DNA of 64,000 nt from Thamnidium elegans (lineage: Eukaryota; Mucoromycota; Mucoromycetes; Mucorales; Mucoraceae): positions 186,001 through 250,000 of the forward strand of contig JAIXMG010000038.1 of the NCBI GenBank assembly GCA_025201345.1. The letters run 5' to 3'. The notes under the pieces were generated by a model. The model was not told where the DNA came from. It did no database searches and worked only from the letters and a program-made list of their open reading frames with translations. Both the position numbers and the translations under genes were made by a program. Positions 1 to 12,137 of the stretch are shown in pieces (position 1 is the stretch's first letter; the number at the start of each line of letters is the position of its first letter).

Positions 1-1522
1 ATTTGTAAATGACTTTTCTAGTGGGAGTTTAGCCCCAGAGGATATTGAATTATACTTACAGACGATTGAGTTTCCCCGGAAGATTACAATTGATGATATT
101 TTAGATCATGCGAAACGTAGCCCTTCGCAGAGCAGTCCTGGCGATGATGGCTTAGGATACCAATATATCCATATGTTATTCCAAATTAAAGCTCTACAGC
201 CTCTGATTAAGGAAGTGTACAACCAAGCATTGCTCGATGATGTGTCACCAAAGTCCTGGAAAGATATTCGTGTACGTCTACTTCCGAAAAAAGGCGACCT
301 GACTGAATTAAAGAACTGGCGTCCTATTTCGTTGATTAACTGTGATGCAAAGATTTTTACTCGGATCATGAAGAACGGTTGGCTTGGATTACTAATGAAG
401 TCATCCAACTGAATCAAACGGGCTTTATGCGAGGACGATTCATAGGAGATAATGGATTAGCTCTCCACACAAGCACAATTCAAAAAATACCCTGGCGTTG
501 GACTTCTTCTCGATCAAGAAAAAGCTTATGATAGGGTGAATATTATCTAGTCAAAGTGTCAACAGCTTTCCGGTTTCATCCAACCTTTATTCGATGTATT
601 GAAAATCTGTTCTTTGGAAATACGGTCCAAATCAATGTCAATGGACATTTGTCACCTATAGTAAATCAGCAAAGAGGATTACGACAAGGAGACCCGTTAC
701 CGCCGATTATGTTCAACATAGCGCTTGAACCTTTATTATTGTCTATCATATGAATACCCCACTACCAGTGGAATACACAATATCAAAGTGATGGCATATG
801 CAGATGATATATGTGTCTTGTTGCATTCTAAAGAAGATTGGGATCGTCTGCAAGAAGGTATAAAACAATATTCTGCGGTATCTAATGCAAAATTCAATCA
901 CGGCAAAACAAAAGCTTTTTCGTTGAGTGGTAACAGCGACGATGGTTGAACTAACGCACTTGAAAATATGAACATAACTAAATATCATAACAATCAATCC
1001 ACAGCCCCGTTTCGTTATCTAGGGTTCTACATGGTATACACTATAAATCAAAGTAACTGGATCCAAGAAAAACTATTTGCAATAGTAAAAGCCTCGATTC
1101 AACTATACTCTGCTAGACAGATTTCTTTAAGAGGTCGGGTAACGATAATGAATACCCTCATTATGACCAAAATATGGTACTGTCTTCGATTACTTCAACC
1201 TACTCAAGTATTTTTACAAAAATTACGCTCGGCGATATATGGATTTGTGTGGCAAAACAAAAGACCATTGGTTTCGTTCCCACAACTGAGTCTCCCCTTA
1301 GATAAAGGTGGCCTTGGGGTACTAGATCCTCACAGGCAATTTATGACTCTTCAGGTTCGTCATCTTCGACATGTACTCTCTCTATCTGAAACCTCGGCCC
1401 TGGTTCAACCTCTAATAAAACATCATATGACATTAAGCACTACGGCAACTGACAACCACTTTATGTCCTTTTTTATACCAGAACTACGTAACCCCACTAG
1501 TTCATCCAACCGCAATAGTTAA
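1..1522 (+). pseudogene. Degenerate LINE (non-LTR) reverse transcriptase, 5' end outside window
   Basis: Reverse transcriptase of a non-LTR retrotransposon, split over at least four frame segments (173-412, 556-753, 725-949, 968-1522). Seen directly: the fingers motif LKNWRPISLINCDAKI near 310-360, the palm motif QQRGLRQGDPLPPIMFNIAL near 670-725, and the catalytic YADD at 797-808 inside MAYADDICVLL. The 968-1522 segment matches the thumb/C-terminal region of LINE polymerases (FRYLGFYM, ARQISLRGRV, LDKGGLGVLD). Frameshifts and stops separate the blocks, so this copy cannot make a full enzyme. The endonuclease domain would lie to the left of the window. No poly-A tail or target-site duplication was identified; A-rich DNA follows after 1522. 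Confidence 0.9.
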
Positions 1523-2239
1523 CACAATGTTCAAAGCTTTTGATCATTTTCATTATAGAGAAATAAAATAAAAGAGAAATAAGTTTACAGAGAATTATAT
1601 AATAAAAGAATACAATTCAAGGGATCTTTATAAGTAAGAAACTGAAATATAGAATATAAAATATAGGTGAAAAATAAGATAGGTCTTATTGATAAGTAAA
1701 ATTATGTGGTATTTATATTCAAAGGATGTCCTGACCGACTCCTTTGAATCTTGTAAAATATCTTAGATATCAGGAATAAATTTGTTCCCTTTTGATATTA
1801 AGATGGATGTAATGGATAAACTTTCTAAACTAAGTGTGATGTTTTTGTTCTAGTTGACTAATAATATAAATAAATTGTTGTTTTTACAATCAAAAAGAAC
1901 TAAAAGGTATTGTAAAATAAAATAAGTAGATGGAATAACATATCTGATGTTAAATGAAGGATAAACTTTGAATGACTAGAAAGTGTAACAGAAACTGAGA
2001 TTTAGAATAAGAAGTAACTAATAATCTGAGAATAAAATAAAGAATAATTACATTAAAAGAAAAAAAGGGGGTAATTTTGGTTCTGGAATTAAAAGTAATG
2101 AAAATGTATAACAGAAGAAAAATAAAAGAGACTTATTGAAAAGTGATGTGATAATAAACGGAGTGAAAATAATACTTGTTCAGATAAAAGTGTAAAATAG
2201 GGCTTTAAACCGGCACGATATTCTTCGATTCGTAACAAT
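1523..2239. other. A-rich gene-free stretch
   Basis: About 700 bases rich in A with many AATAAA-like runs. No coding pattern was recognised. It may be the 3' tail region of the LINE or ordinary intergenic DNA. Confidence 0.5.
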
Positions 2240-3211
2240 ATGCCTGTTAGCATGCTACTAATTATTTTCGTTTGTGTAAGATCAAAGGCAAAAGGTCAAT
2301 ACGTTGCCATTCCAACTGAGTAGATTGATTTCATTCGCTCTGAGCCAGTTAACTGCTCTAATGACCTACCTCGTATTCTAATCGAGATTCAAAATAAGGC
2401 GGATATGAATTTTTATCAACGTCTAGTTGACTACTCGCGTTCAGTTTTTAGACAACATAAAGCGTCTACGCTCCCTATTGTTGTGGCAATTGTGATTAAT
2501 TCGACAACCAGATATCTACTTGAAACTGAAATACCTGGTTCTCGTATCCCTTTCGCAAAGCAGCTGTCGAGCATTGGCTGGGCCAGTTCATGTCTATTTT
2601 TCAGTGCAGAGACTATTGCACCCTATCTCAACGAAACCCCGTTAAACCCATTACTTTCACTTGTTCACTGTCTTATTGAACAAGAGACATCACTTATCAA
2701 CTTTACACAATGCAATGATCCAACATTAATTTTTCTATATACCAAAATGAAAAATATATTTGGTGACCATATCCATGACAACGAAAACTCTATCCATATA
2801 TTAAAAAATGTGTGTGCCCAATCAAAATCAGAATGCTATAAGGCAAAGGCAGCCCTTGAAAATCAAGATCAACCTGTTGGCGTGCGTATTGAAACAACCG
2901 TAAACATTTTGAATAATACCATTGCGTATGTCGATGAAATAGCACAAAAGCGACACTTAGAGGATCCATTGTCCGATTTCGAATCTGCTGAGCAACAAGT
3001 GGACAAAAACGGACACATACCATGGAAAGCTCAATTCCAACAGTGGAAAATACTGGGCCGCTTTGAGCAATATAAGTCGTACAAAAGTGCTCAAAGTGCT
3101 TATCACCGCACTATGAAAAAGCAAAAGCAAACTGAACAAACTGAACAGCAACAGGGTACACCTGTAGTAGCGTCCTCATCACCTCCCGGAGCAAGACAGC
3201 CATCGTCTTAA
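2240..3211 (+). pseudogene. PD-(D/E)XK-like nuclease ORF with one in-frame stop
   Basis: The main open frame runs 2405-3211 (268 aa). The same frame extends upstream to an ATG at 2240 with a single TAG at 2321-2323. Just after that stop the frame reads IDFIRSEP, then LPRILIEIQNKAD, then FYQRLVDYSRSVFRQHK and LPIVVAIVI. A hydrophobic strand ending in IEIQ, followed by a helix with an R..DY pattern and a second hydrophobic strand, is the signature of PD-(D/E)XK proteins of the PDDEXK_2/Rpn type, where Q replaces the usual K. The core therefore lies around the stop and the first codons after it. The C-terminal part (2700-3211) is polar and Q-rich with no recognised domain. Related lineage-specific proteins are, to my knowledge, expanded in Mucorales. 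The nuclease assignment is inference from motif order. The stop may be a real mutation, or translation may begin at 2405. Confidence 0.5.
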
Positions 3212-3420
3212 ATTGAATTTTTGACATTAGTTATTGATATGTTCCCCTTGTCATAGTTAATAAAAAAAAACTATTCTAGGCATTAAGAACCAACGAAGGA
3301 TCGCTAGATAGTTGAGCGTATAAATTTCGCAGAGAAGACATAAAGAGGCAGAGAGGCGTTGTTGTAGCATTAAAAGGAAATCACTTAAACTATTTGACGC
3401 CGTCTACCATAAATTTTTTA

Positions 3421-3582
3421 GCTATAACACGGGAATGAAAAAACACACAGCTATAACAACGCGTTATAGTTTTTAAAATATCACGTTGAACAGCTAGTAA
3501 CTAGTCAATCAAAAGTGTCCGTTGCTATAACAAAATGTTATAGCTATTTCGTACTTCTATTTGCTATAACAACATATAGCAA
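3421..3582. repeat. Cluster of GCTATAAC palindromes
   Basis: The octamer GCTATAAC occurs four times (3421, 3450, 3524, 3563). Three copies form inverted repeats: 3451-3469 (CTATAAC/GTTATAG arms), 3524-3544 (perfect 8-bp arms, 5-bp loop) and 3561-3582 (TTGCTATA/TATAGCAA arms). The cluster lies directly upstream of the transposase relic at 3601, so it may be the subterminal binding-site region of that transposon. That link is inferred from position only. Confidence 0.6.
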
Positions 3583-3600
3583 AAAAAATTCACTAGTTGT

Positions 3601-4256
3601 TTGATGTTCAATTCGTGGATTGTGAGAGGGTCATTTCACACTTTATTCTTAAAAAACTGCGAAATGCTTAAACTAGTATTCCTTAAGGAAAGTGGCCAAG
3701 GAAACATTTTTGATGAGGCTGGCCACGAAGCTATGGACATTGTGGATGAGGAACCTGATCCTTTTGCTGTAAGACAATTGGTTAATCTCGATTCGTACTT
3801 TGAAAAAAAAGGCTAGTGTATTAGAAAAAATAACATAAGTCCCTATAATAGGAATTAGTATATCAAGTCTGTCTCCAATTTGGCTTCGTTCAGTCTCATT
3901 TTGAATCGTAGGTTCAAAGACATCGTGAAGGGTGTAAAAGACAATCGTTCAAAAAAATACTTGGAATATACAACAGCCTCGAAAGGGCTTTTTTTTTTTA
4001 CTATAAAATCCAACACTCGATGTCAGTTGCTGCAGCTGTCCGGAAAGCTGAAGTCAAAGAAAGCACGGCGCGCACTTGGTGGAAGAAGCTGCAAGAAGAC
4101 CCAGATTCTTTCATTCGGGAGAAGAAAACAAACACTCACAACAGGCCCAAAAATAGGTCGCAGGCTGAGCATAAGAAAAGTCTAATTAAGTTTTTTGACA
4201 ATGAACCAAATGCTTATATTCAGGATGCTGGGTTAGGTGCATTGATAAAGAACTAG
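3601..4256 (+). pseudogene. Broken helix-turn-helix transposase N-terminus (Tc1/IS630-like)
   Basis: Three overlapping frames carry consecutive pieces of one protein. 3601-3816 has MDIVDEEPDPFAVRQLVNLD, 3880-4010 has KKYLEYTTASKGLFFFTIKS, and 4020-4256 has MSVAAAVRKAEVKESTART and WWKKLQEDP. The last piece is a homeodomain-like helix-turn-helix that binds transposon ends in Tc1/mariner and IS630-type transposases. No DDE catalytic domain follows; the frame ends at 4256 and the sequence becomes AT-rich. The element is thus truncated and frame-shifted, and non-functional. The exact transposon family is uncertain. Confidence 0.65.
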
Positions 4257-4320
4257 GCTTAAGGTAAATGTTATCGCTATATGTTATCTTTTTTTCAAGT
4301 ATTTCGCCCGAAATAAAAAA

Positions 4321-4662
4321 TCATTTTGTCCCAATGTTTATTTCATTTGTCCCAGAAAAAAAAGCCCCAAAAGATGAAATAAAATGTACCAAAAAAAAAA
4401 AATGAACCGTACCAATTAAGACTAAAATCCTGTAAATAAATATTTGTACCTTTCGTAATTGATGTGTTCCGGAAAGGATTTTTAATATGTCCTGCTTTAA
4501 AATGCCTCCAACAATAGCAGAAATAGAGGCCATTCCAGTATTCTTTAAAGAGCATAAGTCATAGATAAAGCTATCATTTAAAACAGCAGTATCCCGAACT
4601 TCCATCACATTAAAATACTCTGCTTTGGTAAAAATCAAAGCTTTGTCAGCAAGAGTTATCAA
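4321..4662 (-). pseudogene. Orphan C-terminal fragment of SUMO-activating enzyme subunit AOS1/SAE1
   Basis: The reverse-strand frame reads LNDSFIYDLCSLKNT, then SAIVGGILKQDILKILSG, then a short IFIY stretch and GTVHFFF. This order (Phe/Cys-rich helix, S-x-IVGGIL-x-Q-DILK-x-LSG, FFIYD-like strand, GTVH) is the C-terminal end of AOS1/SAE1, the subunit that pairs with UBA2 to activate SUMO. The Rossmann fold and nucleotide-binding part expected upstream (above 4662 on the reverse strand) was not found. After the GTVH block the frame runs into unrelated low-complexity residues. I read it as a stray, partly decayed gene fragment rather than the working gene. An in-place gene with distant exons cannot be excluded. 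Confidence 0.6.
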
Positions 4663-5626
4663 TGTTTAATCAGTTAGCACCTACTTTCTTATTTTTTTAG
4701 ACGTTTTATGACCGTTGCTCTAAGAAAAACAGTAAGAACATAAATAAAAAAAAAGGCACGAAAACATGAAAATAAAAATACAAAAACGAAAGCAGAGTAC
4801 ATGACGTGATATAAAGGGGCCAGTTTATTCCAATATTTGTTTTAACTATATACTTTTTAGTTAATTTTTATACACGTATGTCATTTGTTGTCATGACCTG
4901 ATTCATGCAAGCTCCTTTTTATATGGATAAACGAAGTTGAGTGAGTGCATAAAAAAGTAATAAAATACGTGTATCAAAATTTTCCCTTTTTTTATCAGTA
5001 GTATATTGAACTTGTGGCTAGTAGATCTAGCTGCCTGTGTTCGATATTGTTGTGCAAGTGCCTCAGTGTGGCTCACAGTCGGTAGCAGTGGTGAATCGAA
5101 GCGCCATGCTATCAAACACCACTACAAATAGCATGCTATCTCGTTGACATGTTTTTATTCTTGTAGAAATTCGGAAAGAATAACAATATAAATAAATTTT
5201 GGATAACGGACGGGTTATACCTTTATAAATAACTAGAGGCAGTTATTGTTCTTTTTTTCAATAGGCGCGTTTAATGATAATCTTTGCGCCTCTCATAATT
5301 CAATGAAAAGGATTTTACGTCCGTCAGGTCTGTAGTCATTTATGCTGAAACACATCAAAAATAAATTCTGGTACACAAAATTTTATTAACGTAACAGGTA
5401 AATTCGAGGTGAACAGTACTTTACACATAGTTAGTTACTCACCGGTTTAGTATGTCGCTGTATAAGGATGTAATCCAGGTTCTTACGTAGCTTACAATAC
5501 TTACGTATAATAGTAGATGATTCATTGGTAGGTTCAGCATTTTAAATCTCATGGAAACTCCTCGGTAGTTTATGTAGTCTTTTTTTTATTTTATTTTAAC
5601 ATATCTAAATTATACAAATCCACATC
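4663..5626. other. Gene-free region between AOS1 fragment and EMP24
   Basis: About 960 bases, AT-rich, with short frames only. The part next to 5627 would be the 3' flank of EMP24. Nothing else was recognised. Confidence 0.5.
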
Positions 5627-6458
5627 TTAAACAGCACGCTTTACTTCGAAAAAGTGTTTAAGATAATGTACTTGCCAAAGACAAACGGAGATCAATAAAA
5701 CCAATTGAAAACCTGACCACCACTTGACACGAGAGTTAGTACTTTCAGCAGCTACGAAAAAAGTATATAAGTTGACGTGATATCCTAGAATTCCTTTTCT
5801 AAAACTTACTATTTCTGTGCGCCTTTTCACGGGCAACGAGATACTCTTGTTGGGCCTTAACAGAAAGAATACTTTCAGCCAACTCCTCGATTTCATTCTT
5901 GAGAGGATCCTCTTGATCTACAGTTAAAAAGTTAGCTATCATTGTTCTGTTCTAGGTGAAAGCTTTGAAATTTACTGTTTTCGTCAACTGCGTTTTTAAG
6001 GTTAACATTGCTATTAAAGTGTACAGACTTGACATTGTTCGAAGATAATTTGTTGGAGAAACAATAGGTATATTTACCAAATTCTTTAGCAGTTTCTATC
6101 AACAAACCCTTGTGATCACGAGAAGCACTAGCGACAATGTTGCCATTAGGATTAGTTATCTACAATAATTGATTAGTTGTTGTTCAGGGCACTATTGATC
6201 ATATTATTCCTTACCCAAACGTCAATAGGAGTGTTTTCTCCATCACCAACCTATTATAAATATACTTGTAAATACAATCTTTAACATCTAGACTTTCAAT
6301 CTTACATAGAAGGTCAAGGTCAATTTATCTCCAGTTCCAAGATCTTCATAAAAACATTCGTTTTGATGAGCTGGGATATCAATGCTCATAGCCACAGCAA
6401 TCTTTAAAAGAAAAGAAACTGTGACAAGTAAAAGAAGGAATACTTGTCTTGAAGCCAT
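5627..6458 (-). CDS. EMP24: p24-family cargo receptor EMP24/TMED2
   Basis: Type I membrane protein of COPII/COPI vesicles that selects cargo (such as GPI-anchored proteins) between ER and Golgi. Five exons splice cleanly: 6306-6458, 6215-6250, 5976-6159, 5810-5917 and 5627-5751, giving 201 aa, the usual p24 length. Visible: signal peptide (residues 1-23, VFLLLLVTVSFLLKIAV); the two GOLD-domain cysteines (HQNECFYEDL, about C35, and KYTYCFSNK, about C96); a coiled coil starting EDPLKNEIEELAE; the conserved block AHRNTAESTNSRVKWW; one transmembrane helix; and the cytosolic tail YLKHFFEVKRAV. The FFEVKR-type tail fits the p24-beta branch (EMP24/TMED2) better than ERV25. Introns are 55-58 nt. Another gene of the same trafficking route, ERV46, lies at 32.7 kb and COPA at 51.6 kb. 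Confidence 0.92.
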
Positions 6459-6840
6459 ATCGAGAATTGTTTTTGAAAAAGAGAAAAGTGTCTCGTAACG
6501 CGTCTATTAAAATTAGACGGTGCCGAAAGTACCTATTGTTTGGAACGTTGTTATTGGTTAGAATATACAACAGTTATACTTAAAACTGCGAATATGTGAT
6601 AAATATTTCGATTCTGAATTAAAAAATCAATACATTCAATTTATAGAATGCATATGCTATACATTTCAATTATATAATAACCGTTATTCATTCGAATGAG
6701 GTACTTAAAAGATCTATATTGCTTTATTTATAACTGCATTGGTCAATATATACGACAAGTAAATGGATATGGATATAGGTAATACGAATTATTAAAAAAA
6801 AAAAAAAAAAAAAAAAAAGTAATACAAATGGTTATACAGT
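6459..6840. promoter_or_regulatory. EMP24 upstream region and ATPase 3' flank, with 25-A tract
   Basis: About 380 bases between the start of EMP24 and the stop codon of the upstream ATPase gene, both on the reverse strand. It holds a run of about 25 A at 6794-6818 on the plus strand. No further element was recognised. Confidence 0.4.
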
Positions 6841-9800
6841 TTAAACCATTTTGTTAAGAGAACGAGCATCTGTAGTGACCACTGTTCTAATGGTGGGATG
6901 CATACGTAAACCATGGATATTTGGGTTGAGGGTGGGCGGACTAAATCTTTGTTTGATTTTGATACGAATACAAGCATAACCAATAATAACAAAACCAAAG
7001 CCAAATGAAATTAACCACCAAAGGGGTAGTAAACGATAATCGGTTCCGAAAGGTATATTAAAGGGAGGACAATATACAATCAAGGCAGCGAGAGAGACAC
7101 CACCTATGATACCAGCAAAAGTAAATTTGTTGGAGAACATATAACGGCCAATAGGAATACTAAAACGAGTCTTGCAAGCAAACATATTGAACATCTGCAT
7201 GACCATAATACTCCAGTAAACAATTGATTGGGCTTGACCAAGTGCTATTTTTTGCATTTCGGCGTTTAAGAGCTTACCTAAAGTAGTTGTATAATCAACG
7301 GCATATACAGGACCATTTAAGAAATAATTTGTGGGAGCTCCAACACCGCGTTGCATGACTACAGCGTCGTATGGGGTGATTCCGTGATACCAGAGTACAA
7401 CAAAGTAAGCTGTCATGGCGCCAACTGCTTCAATAATACCAACTTCCAAATAGGCCCAAGACAATAAAGGAAGATCAACCAACACCTCATCATCATTCTT
7501 TTCAAATTTTTCTTTCCAATAAGCAGCAGAAAGCAGTTCATGCAATACATTATAGTAGCGACGATAGATAGTAAGCTTAATCTCTTCCCCATTTTTGTAA
7601 TCATATTGAATATATTGTTCCTTACGAATTAAAGAACGACGGTAGCGGTCAATGGATTCGGGATTAACCGGTTTACGAGGAGGCATTTTCATTAAACCAT
7701 CTTCAGATTCAGGGATATCCCAAGCAAACGTAAGAGCTGCAAACAACTCAAACCCAAGATCGATAACCAAGATAAGAATAGCAGACAATGGAAGGGGGAT
7801 AGGGACAATGATATAAAGCAAATTAGGAATGACTTCTGGCATAGAATGAGTGATAGTATACTGAATTGATTTCTTCAAGTTGACAAAGATTAAACGCCCT
7901 TCTTCAATACCATGAATGATAGAAGCGAAGTTATCATCTAACAAAATCATGGACGCTGCATCTTTAGAAACATCAGAACCGGAGATATTCATTGCAATAC
8001 CCAAATCTGCCTTTTTCAAAGCAGGTGCATCATTTACACCATCGCCTGTGACACCTACAATATGACGCATGGCTTGTGCATGTTTTACAATTTCAAGCTT
8101 GTGTTTGGGAGAAGTACGAGCAAAAATAATCTCATCCTTGGAGAAAATGGTATCCCAATCTTCATCCGTAAGTTCGTCAATCACATCACCATGTACTACA
8201 ATACTACTATACTCATGTTCGGGTACTTCTTCTGGAAGACAATTTAATCGGCTGGCTGCAAGTTCCTTTGTATCACCTACCATCAAATTGATCTTACGGC
8301 CGATTGCCTCAGCAGTCAAAGGATGATCACCTGTAACCATCATAACCTTAATACCAGCTGCACGACATTTACCAATTGCTTCGCGAACGCCGTGTTTGGG
8401 TGGATCTTCAAGAGAGACAAGTCCTACAAATGTCAAACCGGACATAGGATAATTCTTGGTTGTTTTATCAAAAATAAAGTTATCAGGGTATTCAGATTCT
8501 TCAAGCAAGACTCGAGCAAACGCTAATACACGATGACCTTGACTTGCCATATAAGAATATGTTTCTTGAAACAAAACACTATGTTCACCGGAAAGAGAAA
8601 CGGAAGAACCATCAGCAAGTAGAATATGATCACACAAGTTAAGTACTCGTTCAGGAGCACCTTTTACATAAACCGTTAAAGATCCCTTGGCATGTCTCTT
8701 TTTATGAATTGTCATGGCCCATTTGTTATCGGAATTAAAAGGGATTTCAAATACTTTGGGGTACTGATCCGGAATAGTATCAAATTTAGGTCCAAATCCT
8801 TCACCAGCAAAACGAACAAGGCCTGTTTCCGTAGCGTCCCCTAGAATTTGTCTTTGTGAAACAGGGATATCAATACGATCAAATTTGGCACGAGTGTTTA
8901 ATGTGCAGATGTTCATGATCTCTTCTACACCAGGGGATTCGACAATTGATTCTGATACTTGTTTTTCCATTGCGTTTCTTAAGGTAAGACAAGACCAAAC
9001 GTAGGTTACAGTCATTTGATTACGAGTTAATGTACCTGTCTTATCTGTAGCCAATAGAGTGATAGCACCCAATGTTTCAACACCTTGTAGATCTTTTACC
9101 AAAACGTTTCTTGTGGCCATACGCTTAGCCGAAATAGTTAGAAGAATTGTAACTGTAGCTGGTAAACCTTCTGGTACCCAAGCGACAAATACCGAAATAG
9201 CGAAATTAAGTGTAAGAGAGACATTATTATTGTTTACAGGAAATCCGATACCGAAGAAGACACCTGCAGTCACGAGAGCAATTGTGGCAATGGTCTTTAC
9301 GAATTTTGCGATCTAAATATTAAAAATATTAGAACAGATGATTTAAGAGTTTCTTTAAATCAATATTTACCTCTTGTGAAAGTGGGGAAGCGACTTTGGC
9401 TTCGCCGGCAGTGAGACCAGCAATTTGACCAAGGACGGTACCATCACCGGTTCTTACAACAATACCATAACCTTCTCCTGAAACAGCCAATGTACCGTTG
9501 AAAATAATATTTTCGGCTTCAAATACATTCTTTTGGGAATTAAAAGGTCCGCGTTCTTGAGGATCAGATTCACCAGTCAAAGGGGAGTTATCAACTTTGA
9601 GATCGGAAGCTGAAAATATATAGAGATCGGCAGGTACCTTATCGCCCATACGAATAAGGACAACATCACCAACAACTAAAGTAGAGGCATCGATTTGTCG
9701 AACTTTACCTTCACGAACGACCATACATTTGGCAGGCACCATATCTAAGAAAGAATCTAGTAAAGCCTGTGATTTTTGTTCTTGATAGAATTCAATAAAG

Positions 9801-10435
9801 GCGTTTAATAATGAAACACCAATTAAAATAGCCCCGAGATAAGTCTAAAAAACAATAAAATTTAGTATTACATAAATAACAATATTTAATCTTACATTTG
9901 GGAAATTAGCTTTGAAATCAATAGCTAATAAGATATAGTCGAGTATACCAGCAAGAATTAAAAGCAAATTAAAAAGACTAAGAACACAATCAAGATACTT
10001 TAAAAAGGGATGTCTTCGCTTGGGAGGGGTCAAGACATTTGGGCCTGTTTCCAATAAGATATTGTAAGCTTGTTGAGATGTAAGGCCTTGAGAATTACTC
10101 GCCTTTTTTAAATCAATTTCTGTATCGAATTTAGCAGCGCAATCCTCAGGGGTAAGTAGATGTTCAGTCTTATAAGAAAACAAATGGTTAGTTTTTTTTT
10201 TCTTTTTTTTTTTAATTTGAGCTTTACATATTTTACTTACAATATCAATATCTTTTTTTTCATTCTTGATCTTCTTTCCAGGGCGTTTAGGAGCGCTTAC
10301 AGAAGGTCTACGAGAGGTATTTGTATCAATGGTCTGGATGGTTCTAGTTCTTTTAGGTTTATGGACTCCAGCGAACTTGATCTTTGTGTCTTCAACTGCG
10401 ACCACAGAAATCTTTTCTTCCATGCTATTTCCCAT
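6841..10435 (-). CDS. P-type IIC ATPase, Na,K/H,K-ATPase alpha-like
   Basis: Cation-pumping ATPase of the Na,K/H,K-ATPase alpha type. Four exons: 10241-10435, 9896-10168, 9371-9844 and 6841-9312, all joining in phase 0, about 1137 aa. Seen: a basic N-terminal extension; actuator motif LTGESDP; the phosphorylated Asp in ATDKTGTLTRNQMT (about D404); the nucleotide-domain motif VKGAPERVL; the hinge motifs TGDHPLTAEAIG and VTGDGVNDAPALKKADLGIA; and about ten membrane segments. The M4 motif is VPEGLPAT, M5 carries ITHSMPEV and M6 IDLGFEL. These differ at several cation-site positions from animal pumps (see findings). The classical C-terminal YY of animal Na,K-ATPases is absent; the protein ends ARSLNKMV. 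No beta subunit gene is seen in the window. The ion transported is not certain from sequence. Confidence 0.93.
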
Positions 10436-12137
10436 TTTAATATATGTATATATATAAATGTAAGTGGATTTTTTTTTTTTAAAAAAAAAAGAGGAAAATT
10501 AAGTATACAAGGTAATTGAAGAAATCATTTTCAGTATTTATATGTACTGACAATATGTTGCGCTTTTTTTGCGATTCCTTCCTAAAATGTGCAGTGACAG
10601 GGATGTGGAAAGCATGTTACACTCTCATTCACAAAGTGCCTTTAACAATAAAACATACAGGGTTCCTAACTTAGATTGGGAAAAAAATTACGGCCTTGGC
10701 AAAAAAAAAAAAAGTGCTCTATTATGTATATATATCCAATCCATTTTTATTTTTTTGGTAATCAAAGATATGTATCATATACATTTTATCATTTAATTAA
10801 AGATATCTAATCGCTCCAAGTTTATATAATATTTTAATTTAAATGATATATCTTATATAAGTATGACTTTTGTAAATATTAACCAGTACTAATATTTTTT
10901 TGTTTTGTTTTGATAAGTACTACACACTGTATCTATCAATTCACTTTTTAAACCTATGACCTGAAATCTAGAAATCAAACAGACCAGACCAATCGCCTTT
11001 AAGACGCATGAAAATATTTTCGTTGCACCAAATCAGAAATAAGGAAAATGAGTTATTTATTTTATTCCTGGGCGAAAAAATCCAGGTCATTAGCATTTGT
11101 GCCACCTATCTTATCATTTTTTTTTGAGGGATTTACCTACTATGTATTTTATATCGTATTGAACTAAACCAGTTACCAATTTTATTAATAATATACCAGG
11201 TGTTTCAAAATATCCTTATTATCTAAATTAATGATGTCCATATTCATAGTTGTTCGTTTTTCGAGATATCAATATAAATAAGAACGGAAGATCGCTTAAA
11301 ACATGGTTTACTAAAATGGTTACACCGCCAATCACAAAGTTTATTTTGAGCACTTAAATCAACCTCAGTTGCTCTATTTATTAAAAAAATTAGAACAGCT
11401 AAGACTTAACACAATCCTGATAAGGTCGCAGAGAAGAAACAATAATTTTTGAGTCATGATTATGTTTGAAAGGCTAGTATAATTTTCTCTTTGATAACTA
11501 TATTTACAATAGATGTATATTTCAAATAAAAAATAATATAGAAAAGCTATCTACGATGGTTATTATAAAAAATATTATATCTATATGCTTATAAACTATA
11601 CTTAGTGTATAATGCTTTGCGCTTTCTTAGTTATAAGCGAGGCTTCGTAAATAATAAAACAGGACCGCCAATGAAGTACAGCGGTATCAATCTAGCAACG
11701 TTCGATTTAAAGGGTGAGTTTCTCAAAAATGCTCTCTGTCATCACTACCATCACTATTCAATCGAAGGGCGAGGTCCAATTTCTGAAAATTATATCATAT
11801 CTTATCAATTTTTAGTAATATATACGTATGTTATTGTATGTATTCTGAAATGCTACGTCTGCTATGCATTCGAAAGAACATATAATATTGTCCCTCGGAA
11901 TAGGTACCAAAAAGCACCTGCGGTATTTTTATTACTGAATACATAATTTTCCCATTACAGAGCATAATATTTTTTGTTGGTTATTTCGAAAAAAAAAAAA
12001 GGCTCTATTTAGTAGTTTTGTGAAGTTGGTTTCCATCCTTAGATCGAATAATGGTAATAGTAGTGTTAAAATGGGAGCCAAAGGCGTCCTGGAGAAATCC
12101 ACCTTTTAATAAAATCGCTACTGTAATGTATGAAATA
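10436..12137. other. ATPase upstream region and long AT-rich gap
   Basis: About 1.7 kb without a convincing gene. It contains a T10A10-type tract near 10470-10490 just upstream of the ATPase start, and short frames (10569-10796, 11605-11946) with no recognisable similarity and AT-driven composition. The stretch touching 10436 should carry the ATPase promoter. Confidence 0.45.

Noticed and set aside
11605..11946. 113-codon forward frame in the ATPase-Tc1 gap
   Set aside because: Composition looks random (Tyr/Ile/Asn from AT-rich DNA) and no family was recognised.
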